Shown: piece after piece, positions 39,595 to 48,598 of the stretch
Layout: each line of letters starts with the position of its first letter
Numbering within the stretch: position 1 is the first letter of the stretch
DNA from: Bifidobacterium margollesii
GTDB taxonomy: Bacteria > Actinomycetota > Actinomycetes > Actinomycetales > Bifidobacteriaceae
Reading direction: 5' to 3'
Assembly (NCBI RefSeq): GCF_002860355.1
Contig: NZ_NMWU01000012.1
Span: 33,543-97,542, forward strand
DNA length: 64,000 bases
Program-made: the position numbers and the translations under genes
The notes under the pieces: generated by a model
What the model saw: only the letters and a program-made list of their open reading frames with translations
What the model was told of the DNA's origin: nothing
Database searches by the model: none

Positions 39595-40488
39595 ATGCAG
39601 ATCGGAATGATCGGACTCGGCCGCATGGGCGGCAACATGGCCAAGCGGCTTCGGGATGGCGGACACGAGGTCGTCGGATTCGACATGAACCCGGAATCCG
39701 AGCGCGACGTGGACAGCCTCGAAGCGCTGGTCGAGGCCCTGTCCGCTCCGCGCGTGGTGTGGGTGATGGTTCCCTCCGGCAAACCCACCGAGGAGACCAT
39801 CGATTCGCTGAAGACGCTGCTGGAACCGGGTGACATCGTGATCGACGGAGGCAACGCCAAATACACCGAGGATCGGGCGCATGCCGCCGCGCTCGCCGAG
39901 CGGGGCATCCGGTTCCTTGACTGCGGCGTCTCCGGAGGCGTGTGGGGCGCGGATCGCGGCTACGCGCTGATGCTCGGCGGCGATCGGGAGACGTTCGATG
40001 CCGTGCGGCCGCTATTGGAAACGCTCAAGCCGGAGGGTGATCACGGCTTGGTGCTCGCCGGCCCGGTGGGCGGCGGCCATTTCGCCAAGATGGTGCACAA
40101 CGGCATCGAATACGGCATGATGCAGGCGTTCGGCGAAGGATTCGCCACCATGATGAGAAGCGAATACGTCGAGAATCCGGCCGCCGTCATGGATTCGTGG
40201 CGCGAAGGTTCGGTGGTGGCGAGCTGGCTGCTCGACCTGTTCGACAACGCCACGCAGGACGATCCCGAATTGAAGAACACGCCCGCGGTAGCCAACGAGT
40301 CCGGTGAGGCCAAGTGGATGATCGAAGCGGCACTTGAGCTTGGCGTGCCGACTCCGACCACGGCTGCCGCCCTGTGGCAGCGTCAGTCCTCCCGCGGCGG
40401 CGCGGACGACATCCTGCGCGTGGTCACCGCCCTGCGCGCCCAGTTCGGCGGACATGTCACCAAGGTGGATGAGATCGCCAAATGGTGA
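39595..40488 (+). CDS. Short (NAD-type) 6-phosphogluconate dehydrogenase, GntZ/YqeC-like
   Basis: 297 residues, about 190 shorter than the classical Gnd at 4697. Rossmann motif 'MQIGMIGLGRMGGNMAKRL', 'VIDGGNAKYTEDRAHAAAL', 'DCGVSGGVWGADRGYALMLG', catalytic Lys in 'GGGHFAKMVHNGIEYGMMQA'. The short form is often NAD-specific and linked to gluconate catabolism. Convergent with the amino-acid permease, 19 bases apart. ATG 39595 is preceded by AGAGAAAAGAG. With gntK it makes a self-contained gluconate branch separate from zwf-pgl-gnd. Confidence 0.93.
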   Translation: MQIGMIGLGRMGGNMAKRLRDGGHEVVGFDMNPESERDVDSLEALVEALSAPRVVWVMVPSGKPTEETIDSLKTLLEPGDIVIDGGNAKYTEDRAHAAALAERGIRFLDCGVSGGVWGADRGYALMLGGDRETFDAVRPLLETLKPEGDHGLVLAGPVGGGHFAKMVHNGIEYGMMQAFGEGFATMMRSEYVENPAAVMDSWREGSVVASWLLDLFDNATQDDPELKNTPAVANESGEAKWMIEAALELGVPTPTTAAALWQRQSSRGGADDILRVVTALRAQFGGHVTKVDEIAKW

Positions 40489-40507
40489 TCGGGCCGCTTC
40501 CGTGGGG

Positions 40508-41983
40508 TTATTTCCCTTGGTTGGCCAGCGCCTCGTCGATGGCCTTGCGGGCCTTCTTCTGCGCCTGCTTGCCGAGCACCGAGTTCCTGCGGGAGAATCC
40601 GAAGTACACGCACAGGCCGATCGCCAGCCAGATCGCGAACCGCACCCAGGTCTCCCAGTTGAGTCCGGCGATGAACACCAGGCAGAAGATGATCGAGAGG
40701 ATCGGCGTGAACGGCACGCCCGGCGCCTTGAATCCACGATGGGCATCCGGGTGCGTTTTGCGCATCCACAGCACGCCGGCGGAGACGATGATGAACGCGG
40801 AAAGCGTGCCGATGTTCACCAGCTCGAACAGGATGTTGATGTTGATGAACCCGCCGGCGAACGCCGTGAGCAGGCCGAAGAACCACGTACCCTTGAACGG
40901 GGTGAGGTACTTCTTGTGCACTTCGCTGAACATCTTCGGGAACAGGCCGTCGCGGCCCATGGCGTAGCAGATGCGGGACTGACCGTACAACTGCACCAGC
41001 ATCACCGTGGTCATGCCCACCAGCGCGCCGAGGTTCACGATCACCGCCAGCCAGTTGAGCCCGGTTTCGAGGATCACGCCGGCGACGGGCGCGTCGATGA
41101 ACTTCGCGAACTCCTTGTAGGGCACGACGCCGGTCATCACCAGCGTCATGATCACGTAGATCACCGTGGAGATGGCCAGCGACATCAGAATGCCTCGCGG
41201 CAGGGTCTTGTTCGGGTTCACGGTCTCCTCGGCGGAGGAGGAGACGGCGTCGAAGCCGATGAAGCTGAAGAACACGATCGACGCCGCGGGGATGATGCCG
41301 TACGGCTGGGTGGATCCGGGCTGGAACGTGTAGATGCCGTACGGGGAGAACGGCTTCCAGTTCTCCGGGTTCACGTACCATACGGTGCACACGATGAACA
41401 GGACGATGATGGCCAGCTTGATCATCACCATCACGTCGTTGGCGCGCTTGGTCTGATTGATGCCGATCGACAGCACCCAAGTGATGATCAGCACGACCAC
41501 GAAGCCCGGCAGGTTGAAGTATGTGGTCACGCCCGGCGTGGTGCCGTATGCGGCGGTGAGCTCTACGGGCAGATGCAGCCCGAACCCTTCGAGCAGCTTG
41601 TTGAAATAGCCCGCCCAACCCGCGGAGACGGTGGCCGCCTGCAGAGCGTATTCCAGAATCAGATTCCAGCCGATCACGAACGCCACGAGCTCGCCGAACG
41701 CCAGATAAGCGTAGGAGTAGGCGGAACCGGAAACCGGGGCCATGGACGCGAACTCCGCGTAGCACAGACCGGCGAAACCACAGCAGACGGCGGCGAGCAG
41801 GAACGACACCGACAACGCTGGGCCGGCGGTGAGTGCCCCTTTGCCGGTGAGCACGAAGATACCGGTGCCGATGATCGCGCCGATGCCCAGCATCGTCAGA
41901 TCAAAGGTCTTCATCGTTCGTTTCAAAGGCGTGGATTCGGCCACGATGGTCGCCACGTCTTTCTTACGCAACAAGTCGCTCAT
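40508..41983 (-). CDS. APC-superfamily amino-acid permease (cationic amino-acid transporter type)
   Basis: 491 residues, about 12-14 membrane segments. CAT/YfnA-like landmarks: 'FDLTMLGIGAIIGTGIFVLT', 'SFLLAAVCCGFAGLCYAEFA', 'PVSGSAYSYAYLAFGELVAF', 'FFSFIGFDAVSSSAEETVNP' and 'YGQSRICYAMGRDGLFPKMF'. Start ATG 41983 behind GAAGAG; C-terminus Lys-rich and cytoplasmic. Imports or exchanges amino acids; which one cannot be fixed from sequence. Stands alone. Confidence 0.9.
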   Translation of the reverse strand: MSDLLRKKDVATIVAESTPLKRTMKTFDLTMLGIGAIIGTGIFVLTGKGALTAGPALSVSFLLAAVCCGFAGLCYAEFASMAPVSGSAYSYAYLAFGELVAFVIGWNLILEYALQAATVSAGWAGYFNKLLEGFGLHLPVELTAAYGTTPGVTTYFNLPGFVVVLIITWVLSIGINQTKRANDVMVMIKLAIIVLFIVCTVWYVNPENWKPFSPYGIYTFQPGSTQPYGIIPAASIVFFSFIGFDAVSSSAEETVNPNKTLPRGILMSLAISTVIYVIMTLVMTGVVPYKEFAKFIDAPVAGVILETGLNWLAVIVNLGALVGMTTVMLVQLYGQSRICYAMGRDGLFPKMFSEVHKKYLTPFKGTWFFGLLTAFAGGFININILFELVNIGTLSAFIIVSAGVLWMRKTHPDAHRGFKAPGVPFTPILSIIFCLVFIAGLNWETWVRFAIWLAIGLCVYFGFSRRNSVLGKQAQKKARKAIDEALANQGK

Positions 41984-42276
41984 GTAATAACTCTTCTCTT
42001 CGATATGCACGCAGGCATGAGATCGGGGACGTCGGAGCCTGACTGTCAGGATCGTGCCCCGCATCGGTTATCGGTCGTCGAATATCGACCATCACATTTT
42101 AGAGGCTTCCATGTAACCGTGGTGTTGTGCATGTTCCGTTTGTCCGTATCGTAAGACGACCGGGCCGTGAAATACGTCTGCGGAAAGACTCGATCCGCAT
42201 CGAACCCCGGTCCGTCCGGCGGTATCCGAGCGCATCCCTACAATGGCGGTAACGGATCTACGTAAAGGGGAACGAC

Positions 42277-43113
42277 ATGGCACTGTTCGGTTTGTTCGGA
42301 CGAAAGGACCGCACCTGGGATTCGCGCGCGAAATCGCTGACGTTCGTGCTCGACGAGGCCGGCCTCACCTACGAGGACGGGCATGTCGGGCTGAAACCCG
42401 CCACGCTCACCATCGACGAAAAACGCGTGGCGGTGATCGGACTCAACGGGGCAGGCAAATCCTCACTGCTCAAGGTGCTCGACGGTTCGGAGAAGGCGAC
42501 CGCGGGCCATGCGAGCGTGGTGGAGACCCTCTACAACGACGACGGCACCACCGAAACCGCGGACGCACTGGACCTCGCCGTCAAGGCGGACGCCAAAAAA
42601 GCCCGGGACGTCATCGGCATCGTACGACGTGAGGAGATCCCGCAGTCCTACTACATGGCCGAGAACATCTCCGAAGCGGTGGCCGCCCAGCTGAGGAAAT
42701 ACCGTCTGCCGGAAGGCGTGCAGCATGAGACCGTCGGATCGCTGTTCGCCCACTTCGGCCTCACCCCGTACGCCCGCAGCAAGGCCTCCAGCCTCGACAG
42801 TGAAAAACGGCATCTGCTCGCCATCGTCGGCGCCCTGGTCATCAACCCGGCCGCGATCGTCGCCGACGAACCGACCAAGGGACTTGACGAAAACGCCACG
42901 AGAACCGTGGCCAAGGCGCTGTTCGGCTACAACAAGCAGGTGATCTTCGCCACGCACGACCTCGACCTGATCGTCAACCCCACCTACCGCATCGACCGCG
43001 TGCTGGTGGTGGACGACCAGACCATCGTCTTCGACGGCGAGGCCCAACCCGCCGTTGACTTCTACAACGATCTCATCCGCCGGCGGTACGAGGACATGAA
43101 GTCCGAGGCGTGA
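42277..43113 (+). CDS. Orphan ECF/CbiO-like ABC ATPase
   Basis: 278 residues. Walker A 'GLNGAGKSSLL', Q-loop region 'VRREEIPQSYYMAENISEAV', a degenerate signature ('ASSLDSEKRHLLAIVGAL' in place of LSGGQ), Walker B 'PAAIVADEPTKGLD' and H-loop 'IFATHDLDLIV'. Resembles the ATPase of energy-coupling-factor or cobalt transporters, but no T- or S-component is next to it, so it probably serves a membrane partner elsewhere. A 25-residue N-terminal extension ('MALFGLFGRKDRTWDSRAKS') is unusual. ATG 42277 follows AAAGGGG. Confidence 0.8.
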   Translation: MALFGLFGRKDRTWDSRAKSLTFVLDEAGLTYEDGHVGLKPATLTIDEKRVAVIGLNGAGKSSLLKVLDGSEKATAGHASVVETLYNDDGTTETADALDLAVKADAKKARDVIGIVRREEIPQSYYMAENISEAVAAQLRKYRLPEGVQHETVGSLFAHFGLTPYARSKASSLDSEKRHLLAIVGALVINPAAIVADEPTKGLDENATRTVAKALFGYNKQVIFATHDLDLIVNPTYRIDRVLVVDDQTIVFDGEAQPAVDFYNDLIRRRYEDMKSEA

Positions 43114-43245
43114 GCGATCAGGACGCGCAACCCGCGGCAAGCACGGGAACCGGAACGACCCGATGCGGACGACCCGAGTGACTTGATTCCGGCGAACCGA
43201 CCGATGATCACGATTTCGTCGCATTCACGCGCCACAATGGTGGCT

Positions 43246-44604
43246 ATGACTTTGAACGCAGTACCTGATTGGAAGTTCTCCTCCGCCGAAGGAAAAGCCA
43301 ACTACGAGGCGGCATGCCGGAGATACCCGGCCCAATGCATCGTCGACCTCGCAGCCCTGAAAGACAACATGGCCCAGCTGGTCAACGTGGTGGGAGGGCC
43401 GAACAGCGGTACCGCGGTGATGGGCATCGTCAAGGCCGACGCCTACGGGCACGGGCTCATCCCCGCCGCGCTCGCCGCGCTCGCCGGCGGCGCCACCTGG
43501 CTGGGCGCCGCGCAGTCGCACGAGGCTCTGCTGCTGCGCAAGGCGGGCATCGGTCCCGACCGCTGCCATATTCTCACTTGGGTGTACAACGGCACGGCCG
43601 TGCCCTTCGACGAGCTGATCGCCAACGACATCGACGTTTCGGTCGGCTCCCTGGCCGGCATCGATGCGGTGGCCGCAGCCGCCCGCAGGCTCGACAGGCC
43701 CGCCCGCGTGCATGTGAAGGTGGATTCCGGTTTCGGACGCAACGGGTTCACCCCGCAGGGCTTCGAGGCCGCACTGAACAAACTGGTGCCGCTCGCCAAG
43801 GAAGGTGTGCTGCACATCGTAGGGCAGTGGAGCCACCTCGCCGTGGCCGACAGTCCCGACGTTCCCGAATTCGTGGCCTCCACCGACCGCCAGATCGAAT
43901 CGTTCAAGGACTTCACCCGTCGCATGGAGCAGGCCGGCATCGCCCCCGAGATCCGTCACCTCGCCAACACCGCCGCCACGCTGAGCCGACCGGAGATCCA
44001 TTTCGAGCTCACCCGGCCGGGCATCGGCCTGTACGGCTATGAGCCCGATCCCGCGATGGGCACCCCGTCGAGCTACCGGCTGAAGCCGGCCATGACCTTC
44101 CAGGCCCAGCTCGGCACCGTCAAGGACGTGGAGGCCGGGCACGGCATCTCCTACGGCCGCACCTATCTGACCCCCGACAACACCAGCACGGCCATCGTGC
44201 CGGTGGGCTACGCGGACGGCATTCACCGCTCGGCCTCCGGATTCGACATGCAGGGTGCCGAGCATGTGCAGAAGAACGGCGGCCCGGTGCGGGTGATGAC
44301 CGTCGACGGGCCGAAGCTCATGCGGGTATCCGGCCGCGTATGCATGGATCAGTTCATCCTCGATCTGCATGGTTCCGCCGCCGAGCTCGGCGTGCATGAG
44401 GGCGATACCGTGGAACTGTTCGGTCCGGGCAGGGGAGAGGCGTTCGCCGAGCCCACCGCCGATGATTGGGCCAAGGCCGCCGGCACCATCAGCTATGAGA
44501 TCTTCACCTGCCTGCGCAATCGCATTCCGCGGCTGTATCTCAACGCTTCGAAGGTGCTTGACGGGCGGGATCTTGCGAAGCTGGATCCGGCGAGCCTGCT
44601 GTGA
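43246..44604 (+). CDS. alr: Alanine racemase
   Basis: 452 residues. Makes D-alanine for peptidoglycan. PLP Lys in 'MGIVKADAYGHGLIPAALAA', 'HVKVDSGFGRNGF', 'IVPVGYADGIHRS', 'RVSGRVCMDQFILDL' and the catalytic Tyr region 'GHGISYGRTYL'. An N-terminal extension of about 30 residues precedes the barrel. Start is uncertain between ATG 43237 and ATG 43246; GGTGG before the latter favours it. Its last bases overlap dgt (GTGA), so the two are coupled. Confidence 0.95.
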   Translation: MTLNAVPDWKFSSAEGKANYEAACRRYPAQCIVDLAALKDNMAQLVNVVGGPNSGTAVMGIVKADAYGHGLIPAALAALAGGATWLGAAQSHEALLLRKAGIGPDRCHILTWVYNGTAVPFDELIANDIDVSVGSLAGIDAVAAAARRLDRPARVHVKVDSGFGRNGFTPQGFEAALNKLVPLAKEGVLHIVGQWSHLAVADSPDVPEFVASTDRQIESFKDFTRRMEQAGIAPEIRHLANTAATLSRPEIHFELTRPGIGLYGYEPDPAMGTPSSYRLKPAMTFQAQLGTVKDVEAGHGISYGRTYLTPDNTSTAIVPVGYADGIHRSASGFDMQGAEHVQKNGGPVRVMTVDGPKLMRVSGRVCMDQFILDLHGSAAELGVHEGDTVELFGPGRGEAFAEPTADDWAKAAGTISYEIFTCLRNRIPRLYLNASKVLDGRDLAKLDPASLL

Positions 44605-45914
44605 GCGAGCCAGCCGTGACGATGATGGGCGAGACCGCCGACGGGGAGCTGGTGCTGGAGACCGAAGGCTATATGGCCTTCGACGAGGAGCGATGGGCCA
44701 AAGAGCCGCCGAAATCCAAAAGCCGCACCGCCTTCGAGCGTGATCGCGCCCGTCTGATCCACAGCGCCGCGTTGCGTCGGCTCGGAGCGAAAAGCCAGGT
44801 GCTGGTGGCCGGTACCGACGATTTCGCGCGAACGCGGCTCACCCATACGCTGGAGGTGGCGCAGATCGGCCGGCAGATCGCCGCGCTGCTGGGCTGCAAT
44901 CCGGATGTGGTGGATTGCGCGTGCCTCGCCCATGATCTGGGGCACCCCCCGTTCGGCCATAACGGGGAACGGGCCTTGGCCGGCATAGCCCGCGATATCG
45001 GAGGATTCGAAGGCAACGCGCAGACCCTGCGCATCCTGACCCGTCTGGAGCCGAAGGTCTTCCACGACGACGGTCGCAGCGCCGGGGTCAACCTCACCCG
45101 CGCCGCACTGGACGCGGCCGTCAAATACCCGTGGACCAAGGCCGAGGCGCCTCTGCGTCCGGACGGCAAACCGAGCCCGAAGTTCTGCGTGTATCCCGAC
45201 GACGAGCCGGTGTTCCACTGGCTCAAGCGCAATGCCCCCGCGCGGACCAAGCCCATGGAATGCCAGGTGATGGATCTTTCCGACGACATCGCCTACTGCG
45301 TGCACGACATGGAGGACGCCATAGTCTCCGGATCCTGCGATCCCAGATCTCTCGTCGACCCCCATATGCTCGATCGGATCGTCGAAAGCACCATACGCTG
45401 GTATGGTCCGCAATGGAATCCCGATCTCCTGCTGGCCGCCTACCGCAGGCTGCGCCGGGCCCATCTGCTGCCCGACCATTTCTCGGGATCTCGGCGTTCC
45501 CTTGCCCTGCTGAAGAACATCACCAGCGATCTGATCGGCCGGTTCGCATGGTCGGTGGAAAGCGCCACGCGCGAACGGTACGGTGAGGGTCCTCTGGTGC
45601 GATACACCGCTTCGCTGGTGATTCCGGAGGAAACCGTCTACGAGATCACGGCGCTCAAGGGCATCGCCGTCCATTTCGTGATGGCTCCACGCGAGCATGA
45701 GCCGTTCCATCAGGAACAGCTGAGAATCGTGGAGGATCTCATCGACGTGATGATGACGAACTCCCCCGAACCCTCCGATGCGCTGGAGGATCAGTTCCTC
45801 GACGACTGGTATGACGCCGCCGATGACGGCGAACGACTGCGTGTGGCGGTGGATCAGGTGGCGAGCCTTACCGACGGTTCGGCGTTGGCGCTGCATTCGA
45901 TCCTGTGTTCGTGA
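44601..45914 (+). CDS. dgt: dGTPase-like HD-domain triphosphohydrolase
   Basis: 437 residues. HD phosphohydrolase: 'RTRLTHTLEVAQIGRQIAA' (first His), 'CLAHDLGHPPFGHNGERAL' (HD pair and following His/Asn) and 'MDLSDDIAYCVHDMEDA' (last Asp). Matches the deoxyguanosinetriphosphate triphosphohydrolase family that precedes dnaG in many actinobacteria. Start is GTG 44601 overlapping the alr stop. Probably tunes dNTP pools before the primase gene 57 bases downstream. Confidence 0.93.
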   Translation: MSEPAVTMMGETADGELVLETEGYMAFDEERWAKEPPKSKSRTAFERDRARLIHSAALRRLGAKSQVLVAGTDDFARTRLTHTLEVAQIGRQIAALLGCNPDVVDCACLAHDLGHPPFGHNGERALAGIARDIGGFEGNAQTLRILTRLEPKVFHDDGRSAGVNLTRAALDAAVKYPWTKAEAPLRPDGKPSPKFCVYPDDEPVFHWLKRNAPARTKPMECQVMDLSDDIAYCVHDMEDAIVSGSCDPRSLVDPHMLDRIVESTIRWYGPQWNPDLLLAAYRRLRRAHLLPDHFSGSRRSLALLKNITSDLIGRFAWSVESATRERYGEGPLVRYTASLVIPEETVYEITALKGIAVHFVMAPREHEPFHQEQLRIVEDLIDVMMTNSPEPSDALEDQFLDDWYDAADDGERLRVAVDQVASLTDGSALALHSILCS

Positions 45915-45971
45915 GGCGTACGGGCGCGCGTGAACGCGCGATAATTCGCTGAACGCATGTATGGTAGCGAT

Positions 45972-48059
45972 ATGCCTGGTTTGATTTTGAAGGAAGACAT
46001 CGAGAAGGTGCGTGCCGTCGCGGATCTGTACGACATCGTATCCGCCGACGTCACCCTGAAGGCTTCCGGAACCGGCACCTACATGGGCCTGTGCCCGTTC
46101 CATGACGAAAAGACCCCGAGCTTCTCGGTGCGCCCCGCGCTGGGGGCATGGCATTGCTTCGGCTGCGGGCTGGGCGGCGATGTGTTCAAATACGTCGAGC
46201 AGTCCGAAAGCGTTGGGTTCGCCGACGCTGTGGAGATCCTCGCCGACAAGTACCACATCGAGCTGCATTACGACTCGCAGCGGCCGGACCAGCGTCAGGG
46301 GTCCAAGCGCTCCCGTCTGCTGGAGGCCAACGAGGCGGCGCAGCGGTTCTTCGTCTCCCAGATCATGAGCAAGGAGGCTCTGGCCGCGCGCAAGCTGCTT
46401 GCCGGCCGCAACTTCTCCCAGGCCGACTGCGAACGGTTCGGCTGCGGGTACGCGCCGCAGGGGTGGGACAATCTCGTCCGGCATCTGGCGGGCAAGGGAT
46501 TCACCCAGCAGGAGATGCTCGACGCGGGTCTGGCGCGTCAGGGGCAGCGCGGCGTCTACGACTACTTCCGCGGGCGCGTCACCTGGCCGATCCGCGACGC
46601 CACGGGCCGTACGCTCGGGTTCGGCGCGCGCAAGCTTTTCGACGATGACACGATTCAGGCCAAATACATCAACACCCCCGACACCTCCCTGTACCACAAG
46701 AATCAGGTGCTGTATGGTCTTGACGTCGCCAAGGCCAATATCGTCAAGAAGCGTCAGGTCGTGGTCGTCGAGGGATACACGGATGTGATGGCCTGTCATC
46801 TGGCCGGCGTGGACACGGCGGTGGCCACCTGCGGCACCGCATTCGGCCGAGAACATGCGAAGATCGTGCGGCGGCTGATCTCCGATGACAAGCTCGGCGC
46901 TCTGCAGCTCATCGGACCGGGGAAGAACCAGACGTCACGAGTGGTGTTCACCTTCGACGGCGATGCCGCCGGGCAGAAGGCGGCGCTTCATGCCTTCGGC
47001 CTTGACGGTGCGTTCCTTTCCCAGACGTTCGTGGCCGTGGCCGATAACAATCTCGATCCGTGCGATCTGCGGATCGAGCGGGGCGACGCCGCCGTGCGTA
47101 CGCTGGTGGAACATGCCCGGCCGCTCTACGATTTCGTGATCGACACCGCCATCGACCAGTTCGACACTACATACGCCACCGGGCAGATGGGGGCGGTGAA
47201 GGCGGTGGCCCCGGTGATTGCGCAGATCCGCGACCGTTCGCTGGTCAACCTGTATGCGCGTAAGGCGGTGCGACGGGTGGGAGTCGATCTCGATATCATG
47301 ACCAACGAGGTCAATGCCGCTCGACGGCGGATGAACGTCCGAGACGAAGATGCGTACGCCCCCCGAAGGGGTCGAGAGGATTCGCGTGGCTTAGAACATT
47401 CGCGCGGAGAGGATCCGTATGTGGATCCGGCCCGTCGTCGCGCTTTGGAGCGTCACGATGCCATCGCACAGGGCTACTACCGCATCGACGATGCCGTGTT
47501 CATCTGCGAGCAGCAGTTCATGGGGGTGCTGATCCAAGTGCCTAGGGCCGTGAATGCCGCCATGTTCTCCCAGCTGGTTCCCGGCAATTTCATGACCCCC
47601 GTGTTCCGTTCGCTGTTCCAAGCGGTCGAAGCCGCGGGAGGGCTCCCTGCGGACGACACTCCCCAGGGGTTGTGGCTGCATAACCTTTCGAAGGCGGCGG
47701 GACCCATGCTCGAAGGCGTGGTGAACGAACTCGCGGTGATGCCGCTGCCGTTGCCTTCGAACGGCAACGGATCCGGCCAAGGCTCCGGTCAGTCGGGCAA
47801 TGTGGTCGGCGGTGATTCGCAGGCCGACGGCTCCGGTTCGACGCTCAGGGCCCCCACAGCAGCGGAGAGCCAGTATGCCTCCGAACTGTTGGTGCGCATT
47901 CTCGATTTGGGATTCATGCGTCGCATCGCCGCCGACAAGCGGCGGATGAACCAGCTTCCCGAAGGCGAGGAGAAGTTCCGACTGCTCGGCGAGATCACCG
48001 GACTCGAAACCAGCCGCAAGAATCTCAAGGCCGAAATCTACGGCAACGTCGCCGCGTAG
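45972..48059 (+). CDS. dnaG: DNA primase
   Basis: 695 residues. Zinc finger 'CPFHDEKTPSFSVRP...WHCFGCGLGGDVF' (Cys, His, Cys, Cys), RNA-polymerase domain 'RGRVTWPIRDATGRTLGFGA', TOPRIM Glu/Asp pairs in 'VVVVEGYTDVMACHLAGV' and 'VFTFDGDAAGQKAAL'. C-terminal DnaB-interacting region present. Between the TOPRIM and the C-terminal domain (about 47356-47420) there is a charged, repeat-like stretch ('RRGREDSRGLEHSRGEDPY'), and a Gly/Ser/Asn-rich linker is at about 47756-47830. ATG 45972 is preferred to ATG 45957; both have poor ribosome sites. Confidence 0.96.
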   Translation: MPGLILKEDIEKVRAVADLYDIVSADVTLKASGTGTYMGLCPFHDEKTPSFSVRPALGAWHCFGCGLGGDVFKYVEQSESVGFADAVEILADKYHIELHYDSQRPDQRQGSKRSRLLEANEAAQRFFVSQIMSKEALAARKLLAGRNFSQADCERFGCGYAPQGWDNLVRHLAGKGFTQQEMLDAGLARQGQRGVYDYFRGRVTWPIRDATGRTLGFGARKLFDDDTIQAKYINTPDTSLYHKNQVLYGLDVAKANIVKKRQVVVVEGYTDVMACHLAGVDTAVATCGTAFGREHAKIVRRLISDDKLGALQLIGPGKNQTSRVVFTFDGDAAGQKAALHAFGLDGAFLSQTFVAVADNNLDPCDLRIERGDAAVRTLVEHARPLYDFVIDTAIDQFDTTYATGQMGAVKAVAPVIAQIRDRSLVNLYARKAVRRVGVDLDIMTNEVNAARRRMNVRDEDAYAPRRGREDSRGLEHSRGEDPYVDPARRRALERHDAIAQGYYRIDDAVFICEQQFMGVLIQVPRAVNAAMFSQLVPGNFMTPVFRSLFQAVEAAGGLPADDTPQGLWLHNLSKAAGPMLEGVVNELAVMPLPLPSNGNGSGQGSGQSGNVVGGDSQADGSGSTLRAPTAAESQYASELLVRILDLGFMRRIAADKRRMNQLPEGEEKFRLLGEITGLETSRKNLKAEIYGNVAA

Positions 48060-48281
48060 ATTCCGTGACTTCGGTACGGCTCGCGCCGAATGGCAGCCGA
48101 TCCTGAACGCCGTCGTTGCGTAACCGGCATTGACACCGCGGTCGATGCCGGACGGATGCGAATGGATGGGTATGTCCGGATGGGTACGACCGACCGGCCG
48201 GACGGGTACGATCACGGGCATATCCGGGCTGGCGTGCCTGTACATGTGCGTCCGGACTGGTGCGGCTGCGGCGAACTCGGT

Positions 48282-48315
48282 GACATGTGGACGGCCGGAA
48301 AACCGTCCACATGTC
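48282..48315. repeat. Perfect 13-base inverted repeat upstream of the pilus operon
   Basis: GACATGTGGACGG, loop ccggaaaa, CCGTCCACATGTC. Could be the dnaG terminator or a protein-binding palindrome; the arms contain the same TCCACAT core as the DnaA-like boxes downstream. Confidence 0.7.
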
Positions 48316-48366
48316 GCGAAATCTTTCCCGGTTTTCTCCACATGACAACGATTCCGTGGTCACGGG

Positions 48367-48414
48367 TTTTCCACATTCACGGCATTCGTCTTCAACTTTT
48401 CCCGGTTATCCACA
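48367..48414. promoter_or_regulatory. DnaA-box-like pair
   Basis: TTTTCCACA (48367-48375) and TTATCCACA (48406-48414), the latter an exact consensus DnaA box. Same orientation, 39 bases apart, about 190 bases upstream of the pilus tip gene. Confidence 0.45.
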
Positions 48415-48598
48415 ATCTCGTCGGCCCCGGTGGAATCGACGTCGAGCCGTTGCCATGATTGGCCGTACCCATAGCCGATCCGGCGTGGGATGCGGAAGGA
48501 ACCGAACGATATCGACGCCAGCCTGTACGGGCTGTCATCGATGCGGACGCCGCCACGGGCCATCGGTTCCGCAGGGTGCGGATGAGCAAAGGAACGAG

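Larger units (their letters stand above)
48060..48598. other. Intergenic region between dnaG and the pilus operon
   Basis: 539 bases with no gene. Holds a long perfect inverted repeat (48282-48315), two DnaA-box-like sequences (48367-48375 TTTTCCACA; 48406-48414 TTATCCACA) and the pilus operon leader. Confidence 0.6.

Noticed and set aside
40334-42154. Plus-strand open frame of 606 codons opposite the amino-acid permease
   Set aside because: Composition is His/Asp/Gly/Val-rich shadow sequence of a membrane protein gene read backwards; the permease on the minus strand is certain.
44493-46856. Very long minus-strand open frame (787 codons) across dgt/dnaG
   Set aside because: It is the complement of well-conserved alr, dgt and dnaG coding sequence in a GC-rich genome, has no family resemblance and no start context.
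48367-48414. Chromosome origin (oriC) suggested by DnaA boxes
   Set aside because: Only two boxes, no AT-rich unwinding element and no dnaA, dnaN or rpmH nearby.
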